Assembly (NCBI GenBank): GCA_014529385.2
Contig: CM043963.1
Location: 1,926,001 to 1,990,000, forward strand
DNA length: 64,000 nucleotides
Direction of reading: 5' to 3'
Source: Adiantum capillus-veneris
Taxonomy: Eukaryota > Streptophyta > Polypodiopsida > Polypodiales > Pteridaceae
Program-made: the position numbers and the translations under genes
Part shown: positions 45,688 through 55,879 of the stretch, piece after piece
Position numbering within the stretch: the stretch's first letter is position 1
How the letters are laid out: the number at the start of each line of letters is the position of its first letter
The notes under the pieces: model-generated
The model's input: only the letters and a program-made list of their open reading frames with translations
What the model was told of the DNA's origin: nothing
The model's database searches: none

Positions 45688-47358
45688 TCACAAATCATCT
45701 CCATCTTCAAAAACTGCAACCATATCATCTACTTCGTCCATATCTGAGCATTCTGAAACTATCTCCCATTCCATATCATCATCATCATCAACTTCTGCAG
45801 AAATAGCTTCATGCGTTTGGAAGACTCCATATTTCTTTTGAGCGGCTCTAATTGCAATGTTTTGAGGTTTATAAATAAGTCTTATATTGCAAAAAACATA
45901 CACCAAATCAGCAGCCCGTTTAGTATGCAGTCTGTTTCGCTTTTTAGTGTGCACAAAGTCGAATGCTGACCAGTTTCGCTCACAACTTCCACTTGATGCA
46001 GCTACTGATAAAACTCTAACTACAATGTGTTGCAACTCCACTTTCTCTCCACCATACTCCTTCCACCATAAAGGTGCACTTGTTTTGCCAATGGCATCTA
46101 TATGCCACGGATCCTGAAACATACCAGTTCTGTTGGCATAATCTACTCGCTGATGAAAACGTATTTTTTCATCTTCGTGCCCTAAGAGTTGGGAGCACAT
46201 TGTTTTGAAGTCGGACATAACTTCTTTGTTGGCAGATTGCTGATACATTTGAAACTTAGGATCCAATACAAAAGCCGCACCATGCAATGGCGTATGCAAC
46301 TGCACCCAACGCTTGTTAACAATTGTAATCATGGTAGCTTTATCCTTTGCACCAAAACTGACATTTTCTCTTAGCTTGCGTATAGCCTCTGACATATACC
46401 AGTAGACCCGACCAAAAATAAAAGAATATGTGTCAATTGCTTTCAAAAGATCTACAAATGGCTTTGACACCGTTACTATTCTTTCTACATTACGCCAAAA
46501 GACTGGTGAGTTTACTATTTGGGCACATCGACCAGGTGCTTCCTGATAACTTGGATACTTGCTGAGCCATCCATCCCATCTTCTGTCTACTAAGGTTTCC
46601 ATCAATGCAAGCCTCAACTCTTGCAAAGCAGCAAGAACATAGTATGCCGTAGCAAACCTTGTCGCGCAAAATATTTGCAAAGCTTTATTTGGTGACTTGG
46701 TTTGAAAAAGAGCATACGAAAATTGATGCTCTCTAATGAATTTCACCACATGATTTGCATCCAATAAAGTTTGCTTCACACATGCCATTTTACCAATATC
46801 TTTTAAAAGAAAATTTAAAGTGTGAGCTGCACATGGTACCCAAGAAATCTTTGAATACGTGACTTGAATAGCTCTTCCTGCTCCTTTGTAGTTGGCCGCA
46901 TTATCTGTGACAATAGCAGTCACATTCTTTGGTCCACCTGCCTTTGCAATTGCACGCTCATACACCCCTGCTAGGTAGGTGATAGTCTTCTCTTTCAATG
47001 AGCTGTCAATTGCTTCCACGAACATAGCCCCTCTAGGGTTAATAAGCATTACATTGATTAAAGGTTTTTTCGGACAGTTAGTCCATCCATCCAATGCTAT
47101 GGTGCATCCATATGCTGGAACAAACTCTAGAACTGTGCGTTTGAGAATGGCTTCAGTACTATCTTTGACTTTATCAAGATATTCAGTTCGCATCTTGTTA
47201 TAGTTAGGAAGCACAAATCCTTTTTTGGCTGTACTCATCAAAGCATCTTGAAATATTGGATTGCGCATAGCATTGAACGATATGCCACACACAAAAAATG
47301 CTTGTGTCCATTTTAAATGCAACTCAAGCAACCATTGTTTACCTAATGCTTCAGGCAT
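45688..47358 (-). pseudogene. hAT transposase, catalytic and dimerisation part
   Basis: 556 codons from a Met at 47,358, in the same frame as the BED part and separated from it by one TAG (47,364-47,362). Domain order: DUF659-like fold with YGCTIALDGWTNCP (first catalytic Asp) near residue 90 and VTAIVTDNAANYKGAG (second Asp) near 150, PCAAHTLNFLLKDIGK near 175, FCATRFATAYYVLAAL near 235, a variable insertion domain, and the hAT C-terminal dimerisation block VAASSGSCERNWSAFDFVHT then KRNRLHTKRAADLVYVFCN near 455-490. The tail is acidic (DDDDDMEWE). This part is complete and open, so a truncated protein might be made without the DNA-binding BED finger. Confidence 0.9.
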
Positions 47359-47361
47359 TGT

Positions 47362-47784
47362 CTATCCATTGGATGACGCTCTGCCGGATTTGCTTGTGCT
47401 AGGAACTCCTCCTGATGTAGAAGCATGCCCATGAAGAGGGTTCAATTGAGAACTTTGTTTGTTTACTTGAGTGGTACACACCTCTTCTGTTGCCTCATTG
47501 CATCCAGATGGTTCAATATTTGCATGAATATCTTTAGAAACATCACCTTTATGTTTAGCTGCAAGAATCAACTTTACTTTGCGAGAATACATGGCAAATT
47601 TTTCATGAATATCTTTTGGTGGTGCCCCGCACTTTTCAACATTGCCAGGGACTTTAAATAAATGCTCTTTAATTCTGGTTGCATTACCACTAAACTCGTG
47701 GCCACAAGATTTACATTTAAGTCGAGATGTATTTCTCCCAACTTTCAACTCATGCACATAACTCCACTCTTGTCCTTTCACCAT
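47362..47784 (-). pseudogene. hAT transposase, N-terminal BED zinc finger part
   Basis: Likely start MVKGQEWSYVHELKVG at 47,784; upstream codons to 47,847 are open but hydrophobic and probably untranslated. The BED-type finger reads LKCKSCGHEFSGNATRIKEH then LFKVPGNVEKC, with the C-x2-C and H...C ligands in place. A Ser-rich linker (HASTSGGVPSTSKSGRASSN) precedes the TAG that separates it from the catalytic part. A single base change is enough to explain the stop. No sign of an intron around it. Confidence 0.85.
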
Positions 47785-47849
47785 GATGCACAAAAGTAAT
47801 TTGCTAGTAAAAACAAAGTCAATGATCATTTTCATAATCAAAATCAATT

Positions 47850-48814
47850 AAAACATTAAATTAATTTAACTAACAATGATTGAACGAAATTAAAATAATT
47901 AAAAACAATGATTGAACAAAAATACAATAATAAAAAACAATACCATTGGATTACATATAAATTGCATCAATTTATCTAAAGTGCAAGCTTGTAGCTTTAA
48001 CACATTATGATAATCAATAATTACAATTAAATCAAGTATTAAAATGATTATCATTATAAATTGCTATACATACAAGAGCTATAAGTGACATTTTTAAATG
48101 TCAAAACGATAATCACTTACAATACTTGATAATTATCGTATCTATGTAAAGTGCGAACAAAAAGTTCTTTCACTTTACCATAGATTTTTAAGCAATTATC
48201 TATCTACAATGCGAGCATGTGTATGCTCTCACACAGTACGGTATTGCAGTCCAAATAAAGATAAGAGAATATCAATATTTTTGGACATGTTTTTCCTAAA
48301 TTTTTACTCTAGTGAGAGCATAGCAGTGTGAATAGCTCTACACAAAACGTAAAAATATAATTTTGTTTCATTATATTCATTTTGAAGTGAGAAAAAATCT
48401 CTACACATCAAAATCGAACTTTAAATTACATAAAATTAATTTTTATGTAATTATATCTCATGTGAGAGTACACTCTACACACACTGATAATATCTTACTT
48501 TTTTTTAGTAGTCACTTTCAAGTGTCAATTAATTGAACACATTGACAAGTGATTTTTATAATTATAGTTTGTATCAGGTGAGAGATTAAACTCTTCACAA
48601 AATACAAACTTTCAACTATTTACTAAGTTTCTGAAAACAAATTCATATATTTGAATCACAAAACTTAAAATTCTATTGAATTTTAATTTTTATTAAATTC
48701 AAATTGTTTTATTTTTTTACAAATTACTTTTTTTGATCGTTTGGTGAGAGTACTCACATGGAAAACACTGATTGTGAAAGCTGGTGTGAGGCCTGTCGTG
48801 TGCTGCTATATATA
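47850..48814. other. hAT right non-coding region
   Basis: Very AT-rich, stops in all frames. Contains many short GAGAG-N-ACTC(T/A)CACA phrases (for example near 48,310, 48,390, 48,466, 48,580, 48,746) recalling the left-end modules. It should hold the transposase promoter, but I see no clear TATA box. Confidence 0.5.
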
Positions 48815-49016
48815 CTAACATATTCGATCGTTATAACTTTTGATCGAAAATAATTTCATTCGAAAATAATTTCGATCAAAAAATTAAGAAGTTATACGAT
48901 TAGCCGTTTATGCTGATGTGGCAACGTATAATACGGCCATATAATTTAGATAAACGAATAATACGCCCATTATTCGCGTATTATACATCTCCCGAATAAC
49001 GAATAATGCAACTTAG
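48815..49016. repeat. hAT right subterminal region and terminal inverted repeat
   Basis: TTCGATCGTTATAACTTTTG and ATAATTTCGATCAAAAAATT echo the left CGATCG motifs; ATAATACGCCCATTATTCGC and TAATACGGCC echo the left TACGCCCGTATAA block. Ends AATGCAACTTAG. Confidence 0.75.
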
Positions 49017-49024
49017 TTCATAGA

Positions 49025-49700
49025 CTTCCACCATATATACCATGGAGTTCATACTTTTGCACCCGCATGTAGGTTTATCAAGCACTGCCACATGGCATCC
49101 TCAGAAGCACTGGCCCTGAAAACCTCCTCAACCTTATAAAATTTCCCCAAAAAAAACCTATTTGTCTCAGCTCTGATACTCTGCCACCATTCACTGCTCA
49201 GGGGTCCAGTCAGACAAACCCTGCTCCTCTCGCATAGGTAGAATCTCTTGCTTCATCTTTGACTTTCTATCCAATTAGAAGTGTAGTCGGATACCCATGA
49301 ATAGGGTCCCTTACTTCATTTTGCAGGCGATTCAATTTGGAGTCTAGTTCTACTCTTTAAACTCATTAAGAAACTACTTTGAGCATCATTTAGCTGTCTC
49401 ATGGTTGTATATCTGATGCCAGTTGTATAGTTTTAGTAACTGGATATATCTCATTTCTAGTTCCAATTTCACATATTCTATGTCTAGTTCACTATTTGTC
49501 TGATTCTATATTATTCAAAGTCTTAATTTGAAGTATGTCTGTCAGATCTGATTTGACTAACTCTAACTGTAATGGGTTAGGGGCATCATTTTAACTTTTT
49601 CCTTTCTTTATATTGACACATTCGATGGGTTAGCAAGACTCACTCTTTCACACAACCTGCCAGACCATGGCTCCTCACCATAACTTATACTAGGTGACCC
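49025..49700. other. Degenerate sequence after the hAT insertion
   Basis: Continues the element interrupted at 41,371. On the minus strand AGTATCAGAGCTGAG (49,181-49,167) looks like a Copia primer site, so a 5' LTR may lie to its right, but I cannot find the matching LTR. Confidence 0.4.
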
Positions 49701-50171
49701 TTGCGGTCCACTCAAAACTTTTGACTAATTGCTTGTATTTTCTATAGCCACATTCTTTATTACATCAACCCCTAAATCATCTCTTACATTAGTATACCAA
49801 TTTGTAATTTTATCAAAAACATCTTTGCTCACCCTCACTTTACCTGTGACAAGATTATAGCATTTATATCCGTTTTGCTCAAGGAAATAACCAATCAACA
49901 CACATTTTTCAGCCTTTGGGTCAAGCGTGCTTCTCAACTGATATGGCACATGCACATAAGCAATACAACCAAACAGTTTAAAATCTAATAGATCAAGTTT
50001 TTTACTACTAAACTTCTCTTTAGTAGGGATCATGCTTATAATGTAAACATCTATACCAACATCCTTAGCACAATAACAAAAGTTATTCTCATTCATCATA
50101 GCTCTAGAAACTTCTATTATATGCATGTTCTTCTTCTTTGCAACACCATTTGATGTGGAATATAGTTGCAT
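49700..50171 (-). pseudogene. Copia C3 integrase C-terminal part, minus strand
   Basis: Open from 50,171: LYSTSNGVAKKKNMHIIEVS, LLDFKLFGCIAYVHVPYQL, RSTLDPKAEKCVLIGYF and EQNGYKCYNLVTGKVRVSKD, the typical Copia integrase end (NGVAERKNRH, FGC-x-AYVHVP, KLDPKAEKC-x-F-x-GY, KGY+CYNP). The sequence ends before RT. The catalytic D-D-E core is mostly lost to decay upstream. Confidence 0.85.
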
Positions 50172-51062
50172 GAAAACTGCCTCTAAACTAATGAACTCAT
50201 TCGAGAAGAATTCCCTCTAAATTCCATGTTTTTTGGAAAACTACTGAACTCATTGGAGAAGAATTCTCCCCCTACATCTAATCTCAAGTAATTTACATGT
50301 TTCCCAATCTATTTTTTAACCATATCTATTTTTTAACTCATTTGAGAAGAATTCTCCCCCTACATCTAATCTCAAGTAATTTACATGTTTCCCAATCTCA
50401 AGTAATTTACATGTTTCCCAATCTATTTTTTAACCATATCTTTGAAATTATGAAAGTGCATAAACACCTAGCACTTTTCTTCTTCATGAAATAGAGAAAT
50501 GCCTTCCTTGTATGGTTATTAATGAGCTCACATAGTACCTACATTCACTCATAGATGCAGTCTTCGTTGGGGACCCCATACATTTGTATATACTAATTCC
50601 AATACATGTTTTCTTACATGCTTATCATGAGGAAAGGGTATTTTTTCCTTCTTTCAAAACTGAAGCTCCACAAATTTTTCATCTCCTTAGCTTGAATTGT
50701 CTTCAACCTTTGTAGGTTTACATGACCAATTCACTTGTGTCAGACTTCTATATCCACAAAAACTCTTGCACCTTGTGCAAGCATGACCACATTTACTTTG
50801 TGCACATTAACATCTAAAGTAAGCATTGAAAATCCCAGTTTCTTTTTCTAAACAACCAAATTTACATTCATCTTGTACTCTTCAACATAGAGAGGATCAT
50901 AATTAAACCTAACTTGCAAAACATGCTCAACCATCTACCGAGCAGAAACCAAATTCTTTGTAATATTAGGTGCATGTAGTGTATCATCCCCAATCTATAC
51001 ATAACCTGGACTCTACAAAGTCTGTATTTCCCTGAACATCTCAACATGACTGGTCATGTGAT
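50172..51062 (-). pseudogene. Copia C3 protease to integrase N-terminus, heavily decayed
   Basis: Minus-strand phrases IGHVNLQRLKTIQ (about 50,730) and, upstream, protease-like text show the polyprotein order is kept. Frameshifts and stops are frequent. A local repeat disturbs 50,258-50,440. Confidence 0.65.
50258..50440 (+). repeat. Local reiterated repeat
   Basis: AATTCTCCCCCTACATCTAA appears twice and AAGTAATTTACATGTTTCCC three times in staggered order, producing nested partial duplications. Confidence 0.85.
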
Positions 51063-52095
51063 TTGTTGCACTTGAATCTACATAACAGACCTTATCATCA
51101 TACATTTCAACATTTGCAGACATACTATTTAACATGTGTTATACTAAAAATAGACTCTCAATCTCCTTTGCATTTGTGCTTGTGGTTGCACAATTATTTT
51201 GATGTCTCTTGTTTGAACATACACGTTCAAAGTGACCATGACTCCCATAATTCTAGCATACAACATTTCCATGTTGACTTATATGGTTAGGCTACACATT
51301 TCCACGACCTCTCGAGCTCCCTCTGTCGTAAAATGTTTCTCCATTGCCTGTTTTCCATCTCTAAAATTATTTTTTTTGTTGTGCTTGGTGGTTGCTTCTT
51401 CTTTGATCATCTCCATGGCATGTACTGGGTTCTCTTCCTCATTGCTCTATTGTTGAAGAGGACTTGTTCATAATTATTTCTACCTTGCATAGATGACTCT
51501 TCCTCAAGTTCCTTCTCTTTCACAATCCGCAAAGAGACTAAATCTATAAATGCAAAAATATCCTCTCGAGATATAGATCTGAAACTATTTGTATACTAGA
51601 CCAAAACCTCGCAAACATACTTCCACCTTGTCATCATCATAAAATCTAGCACCAATTGATGCAAGGGATTCACATACGTTCTTTATCTTCAATGAATAGT
51701 CATTGTTAGACAAGTTTTTCTTCTCAGTTGTATTCAACACAGCCTTCAACTACAACTTTCTTGCTTTTGTATTGGTCACATCCAACAACAACAAGGTGTT
51801 CCAAGCTTCCTTAGGGGTATGAACATCTTGTATGTGTCCAATCATAGTGTCATGCACACTCACAAAAGTCCAATGACCTTCCAAAATCCTTAGTTCCAAT
51901 TTGTAAAGTCTTTTATCTACACGACAATTGTACCTTGCTTTGGTAAGACTGGTGCTTTCTCGTGCTCTCCACCAATGTACTCTCAATACCCTTTAACCAT
52001 AAGGAAATTTTTCATTCTAAAATTCCAATCAAGGAATTTGTTATTGTCTAGCTTCTCGCTGACAATATAGTTAAGTGCATCATTGCTCGATGACA
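51063..52095 (-). pseudogene. Copia C3 gag and protease, minus strand
   Basis: Gag starts MSSSNDALNYIVSEKLDNNK at 52,095 and passes FLDWNFRMKNFLMVKGY, then a stop. Further on are TPKEAWNTLLLLDVTN (about 51,810) and DDKVEVCLRG. The protease block YVDSSATNHMTSHVEMF (about 51,080) corresponds to DSGATNHM with Gly changed to Ser next to the catalytic Asp. Together with 49,700-51,062 this forms one element lacking RT, RNase H and identified LTRs. Confidence 0.75.
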
Positions 52096-52984
52096 TACTT
52101 GTAGAACTTTTTCACTACTCTGCACTATCTTTGAGTAGCTTGCTAAAGTAAGTAAGTTGGGTGGCTTAATATGCATCAAATCTAGGCAAGAAGGGGTTCA
52201 TGTTGTAGGCGGGAAAATAATGGTCATGTGCTACTCTTTTCAAAAGAGGTGGTGCGCACTGGAGGCATCTCTTGTACAAGGAACCATTCCCACCACACTG
52301 TGGTGCTAAAGCGAGTAAAGGACTGATTCCCACCTGCAACAAAGGTCTTCAAACACAACTTTTTCTTCTTCATAAGTGATTCAAGGGAAAAAATCTCTCT
52401 CCCTTCCAAATTTCACTTAAAGTGAAACTTTTGCATCCTAGAACAACACACTTTGCAATGTATACATAGATAATCATATTTTGGAATGGTGCATTAGTGC
52501 GCTCTTGTAAAGAGGGAGACATTGACCTTGGAGAGTCTCCAAGTGTTAACACCCTTCTCTCTATGAAGAAAATCTAATGACAAAGGATTTCACACGTGGC
52601 ACACAAAGTTGAGGACAATACATGCACAAGATAAATCCAAAGATGAGCACGCCTTATGTTTAATTATCTTGCACAATCATAGTCTATGTGGCACATAGTC
52701 ATGTGATTTTCATGAGAGTAAGATGAGGTATATATGGTTCCAAATGAAGTGTATAAGATGCCAACAGAGCTCCCTAGCTTCCCCTCTTTGTAAAGATTGA
52801 TTTTGGGGGTATTCTTGGATCCACCTGCCTTATACTACCTACTATAGATACTCTTGCTACTTCTAATTTTGAGAGTGCTAGGAAACTTTTGCATGCTATT
52901 CTCCAATCTATCTTTAGGAGCCTCTAAACTATGCAAGCCTGACTTTGCCTAAAGTCGTACCCTCTCTAGCCCTACCCTTGTTTT
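52096..52984. other. Leader or LTR sequence of uncertain ownership
   Basis: No coding frame. The part 52,560-52,988 could be LTR sequence of the minus-strand element whose terminus is at 52,988. No clear tandem unit. Confidence 0.35.
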
Positions 52985-53045
52985 GACATTACTCCTCCTT
53001 AGAAGAAGAGTTTTGGTCCTCGAAAACATCAATGAAACAATTCTT
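52985..53045 (-). mobile_element. 3' terminus of a LARD-like relative, minus strand
   Basis: The minus strand reads GTTTTCGAGGACCAAAACTC, then AAGGAGGAGTAA (purine tract), then TGTCAAAACAAGGGTAGGGC from 52,988 downward. The LARD-like element at 32,085-32,150 reads GTTTTCGAGGACAAAAACGC, AAGGGGGGAGTAA, TGTCAGGCCAAGGGCAGGGC. The same order and phase indicates a related LTR boundary. The other end was not found. Confidence 0.7.
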
Positions 53046-53212
53046 TGTAAGTATTAGGAAAAATATGAACCCTCTAGGGGCCCTTTGTTGGGATTAAAGT
53101 TAATTAGAGGCCAGTCAATAGGAAGAGGGTGGTGGGGACACACTCTATACCCTCAAAAAAGTAGGGGGACAAGGTAGCCTTATATCTCTATGGCCTCTTA
53201 CCTAGTGAGAAG

Positions 53213-53290
53213 GTAAGTGGCTAGGGGAAAGGGTGGGGAAGGGGAGGGGGGGGGGGCGGGGGCGGGGATGTGGGGGGGTTGGTGGGGGAA
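53213..53290 (+). repeat. G-rich tract
   Basis: Runs of 4-12 G separated by 1-3 bases over about 60 bp (core 53,225-53,290). It has strong G-quadruplex potential by the G3+N1-7 rule. Not part of an identified element. Confidence 0.8.
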
Positions 53291-53670
53291 CCACTTTGAC
53301 CTCTTTTGCCCCACTTCTTGTCCTGGATTTAGAAATTGACTAAAAATTTCAACTTTTCTCTCCTTAAAAGGCTCCCAACCTATTTCATGGTCAAAAAAAC
53401 ATTTTTGACCTCCAAAAGTAAAAAACGTGCACTAAAAAACCAAAAAAATCATTTAAAAAAATAATCAAAACGTTATTTTCCACCCTGTAAAGTCTTTCTA
53501 AACCTATTCTATAGCTAAAAAGTGATTCTCTCTCTCTACAAACCCTTTTTCAAGCTCTCCATTGCTGCAACAACCACATGCACCACCTATAGTCCAACAT
53601 TGCCTCTTTGCTAGCTTTCTCCCACGTCCATTGTGGCACCAAAAAGGCTTCTCTCCCATCTCTTCCCCTT
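53291..53670. other. No recognisable feature
   Basis: Flank of Copia C2; A-rich then C/T-rich. Nothing identified. Confidence 0.4.
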
Positions 53671-53675
53671 GTCCA
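53671..53675. repeat. TSD of Copia C2, left copy (GTCCA)
   Basis: Identical to 58,849-58,853. Confidence 0.95.
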
Positions 53676-53954
53676 TGTAGACATGTAGTAGTGTTATTGT
53701 GTATACGCGCTTCACCAGGGGCACTTTTCTCCCATTGGGTTTTTCCCCTTGGACATGTGGTGTGAAAGGACACCTTATCTCTTAGGGTTTCATATAAGCT
53801 TTGTAGCTCTGAGTTTGTATATACTCTATTATTCTAATACACAGAGAGAGACTACAGAGATCTCGTACACAAGCTCTGTGTCTTCTCCTTCTCCATCTTC
53901 TTCCTACTCTGAGTTGCTGTCTTCCTTCTGTTTCCTGTTTCATCATCTTCAACA
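53676..53954 (+). repeat. Copia C2 5' LTR
   Basis: 279 bp, TGTAGACATGTAGTAG...CATCTTCAACA, with TATATACTC (53,818) as a probable TATA box. Confidence 0.95.
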
Positions 53955-53955
53955 A

Positions 53956-53968
53956 TTGGTATCAGAGC
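53956..53968 (+). promoter_or_regulatory. Copia C2 primer-binding site
   Basis: TTGGTATCAGAGC, exact Met-tRNA complement, one base after the LTR. Confidence 0.95.
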
Positions 53969-54353
53969 TTGGTGATTTCCAGAGCCTCTACTTGCGTTTT
54001 CGCGTCCACGCGCGCAATCACAGTTTTCAGGCAGTTTTCGGAAAATTTGCTCGTGGGAGCATCCTCGATGTTCCGGGAGTATTCTGAAGAGGTGACCTGT
54101 GGTTCTAACCCCCTTTCGAAGCCGTTCGAGCCCTCAGAATTTTGTTCTGAGCAGCGTAGCGGAAGTTACTTTTCGGAGGCATTTAGATCAAGAGGGTGTG
54201 TTTTTTGACAGATATTCTTCAGGTAAACAGTTCTTTTGGGAAGCAGCTTGTCTTAGCTTTGTGTTGAGATTTTGTGTAGAGTTTTGCTTGCATTGGAGAG
54301 GAGATTTGTGAATCTCTTGGAGGTTCTTTTGCTCTCTTGTGTGCATCCACAGT

Positions 54354-55874
54354 ATGGCTCAATCTACGGAGAAAGAGATTTTTGGTGCGTTTACATCCGA
54401 AGACAAATTGGATGGTACCAACTATTCTCTTTGGCCTTTTATAGCCAAAAATGTTTTGGCTGGTAAAGGATTGTGGGATTATGTATCTGGAGATGAAGTT
54501 CGTCCAGGTAGCATTGCACCTGCCACGCCTGGTCGTGGTGCAGCTGTTGGTGCAGGACCCTCACAAGTCACTCCAGAGCAAAAGAGATGGGATACTAAAG
54601 ATGCACAGGCTATGGCTGTGATTGCCTTAACCATAAAGAGGACAATCACACCACATATCAGATCTTGCAGAACTTCTGAGGATGCTTGGAACACTCTGCA
54701 AGCTATGTTTGGAGGAAGAAATGCTGGCAGAATAGAGTTTCTGAAGAAACAACTTGACAAAATACAGATGGAAGAAGGTGATGATATTGTCGAGCATCTT
54801 ACAAAAATCAGGGATCTTAAAGAGCAATTGCTTAGCATTGATGAAGTGATTCCAGAGAAGGACTTGGTTTCCACAACACTCAATTCACTACCACCATCTT
54901 ATCTGACTTTTCAGACTTCTTTGACTCTGTCTTTGCGAGCTAATCATGAGCCTCTTCATTTTGAAGAGTTAGTGGCTTTGCTATTGCAGGAGGATCAATC
55001 ACGTAAGAACAAGTCTTTACAGGTGGATGGTATGGATCATGCTCTTGTTGTACAGAACAAAAACTAGGGTAAAGAGAGTGCTCAGTACTCCAAGTCTAGT
55101 GCAGGACAATCTTCAGAGAAGTCTAAAGGTGATTCCGACAAGTCCAAGAAGAAAGGTAAATGTCACTTCTGCAAGAAACCTGGTCACTACATTAGTGAGT
55201 GTAAAAAGCGAATTGCTAAAGAAAAGAAGAAAGAGTCAAGTTTGGTTGTTTCAGCTTCTGGTGATTCTTCTACAGCTAAAGAAGAGTCTGCAAACTTTGT
55301 GCAGGATTCTTATGCTTTCGTAGTATGTTCAGATTTTTCTGCTTACAGTGTTGACAAGACACAAATGATTTGGTACTTTGATAGTGGTGCATCCATGCAT
55401 ATTACTTCAAGGAAGGATTTGTTTTGTTCATTGGATGCAGCTCCAGCAGGAAAGAAGGTGACATGTGCAAATAATGCTTCTTATCCAATCAAAGGCGTTG
55501 GTAAGATTTTGATTACCATTTCAGATGGTTCAGATTTATGCTTGCCAGATGTCTTATATGTTCCAGGGATCAAGAAGAATTTGTTTTCTGTATCCTCTCT
55601 TGCAAAAAATGGTCTTCGGGTCATTTTTGAGGATGCCAGATGTGTTGTACGAGATCGAGAGAATGGTTATTCACTTATCACTACAGGTACGCTGGAAAAT
55701 GGACTATTTGTGCTAGATCGTTATGAAAAGCAGATTCAGGTATGTATTGCAGAAACAAAGACTCAGGCCATGCAGGATGCTGAGTTGTGGCATGCTAGAT
55801 TTGGGCATGTTAGTTATGGCAGTTTGATGACTTTACAACGTCATAATATGGTGCATGATTTGTCTTTATTGGAG
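54354..55874 (+). pseudogene. gag-pro: Copia C2 gag, protease and integrase zinc-binding start
   Basis: The start at MAQSTEKEIFGAFTSEDKLD (54,354) is chosen because it aligns with the Copia gag start of element A; an upstream in-frame ATG at 54,339 is less likely. Gag: DGTNYSLWPFIAKN, GLWDYVSGDEV, EDAWNTLQAMFGG, VSTTLNSLPPSYLTFQTSL. A TAG at 55,065 interrupts the linker. The same frame then gives the zinc knuckle CHFCKKPGHYISEC, the protease WYFDSGASMHITS (catalytic Asp present) and the pre-integrase block LWHARFGHVSYGSL. The frame is lost at about 55,870-55,880, just before CEGCVLGKMHR, which is in another frame. Confidence 0.9.
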
Positions 55875-55879
55875 ATGTA

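Larger units (their letters stand above)
41372..49016 (-). mobile_element. hAT DNA transposon with transposase plus two extra genes
   Basis: 7,645 bp bounded by imperfect terminal inverted repeats (CTGCGTTGCATTTAT left, CTAAGTTGCATTATT as read from the right end) and an 8-bp TSD. Subterminal zones at both ends carry TTTCGATCGAAA-type and TAATACGCC-type motifs. Contents: a kinase-like gene (+, 43,013-44,429), an unknown gene (+, 44,596-45,324) and a transposase (-, 47,784-45,688), converging on a GA array. All three genes carry at least one in-frame stop, so this copy is probably not autonomous. The element sits inside element H sequence and is younger than it. Confidence 0.85.
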
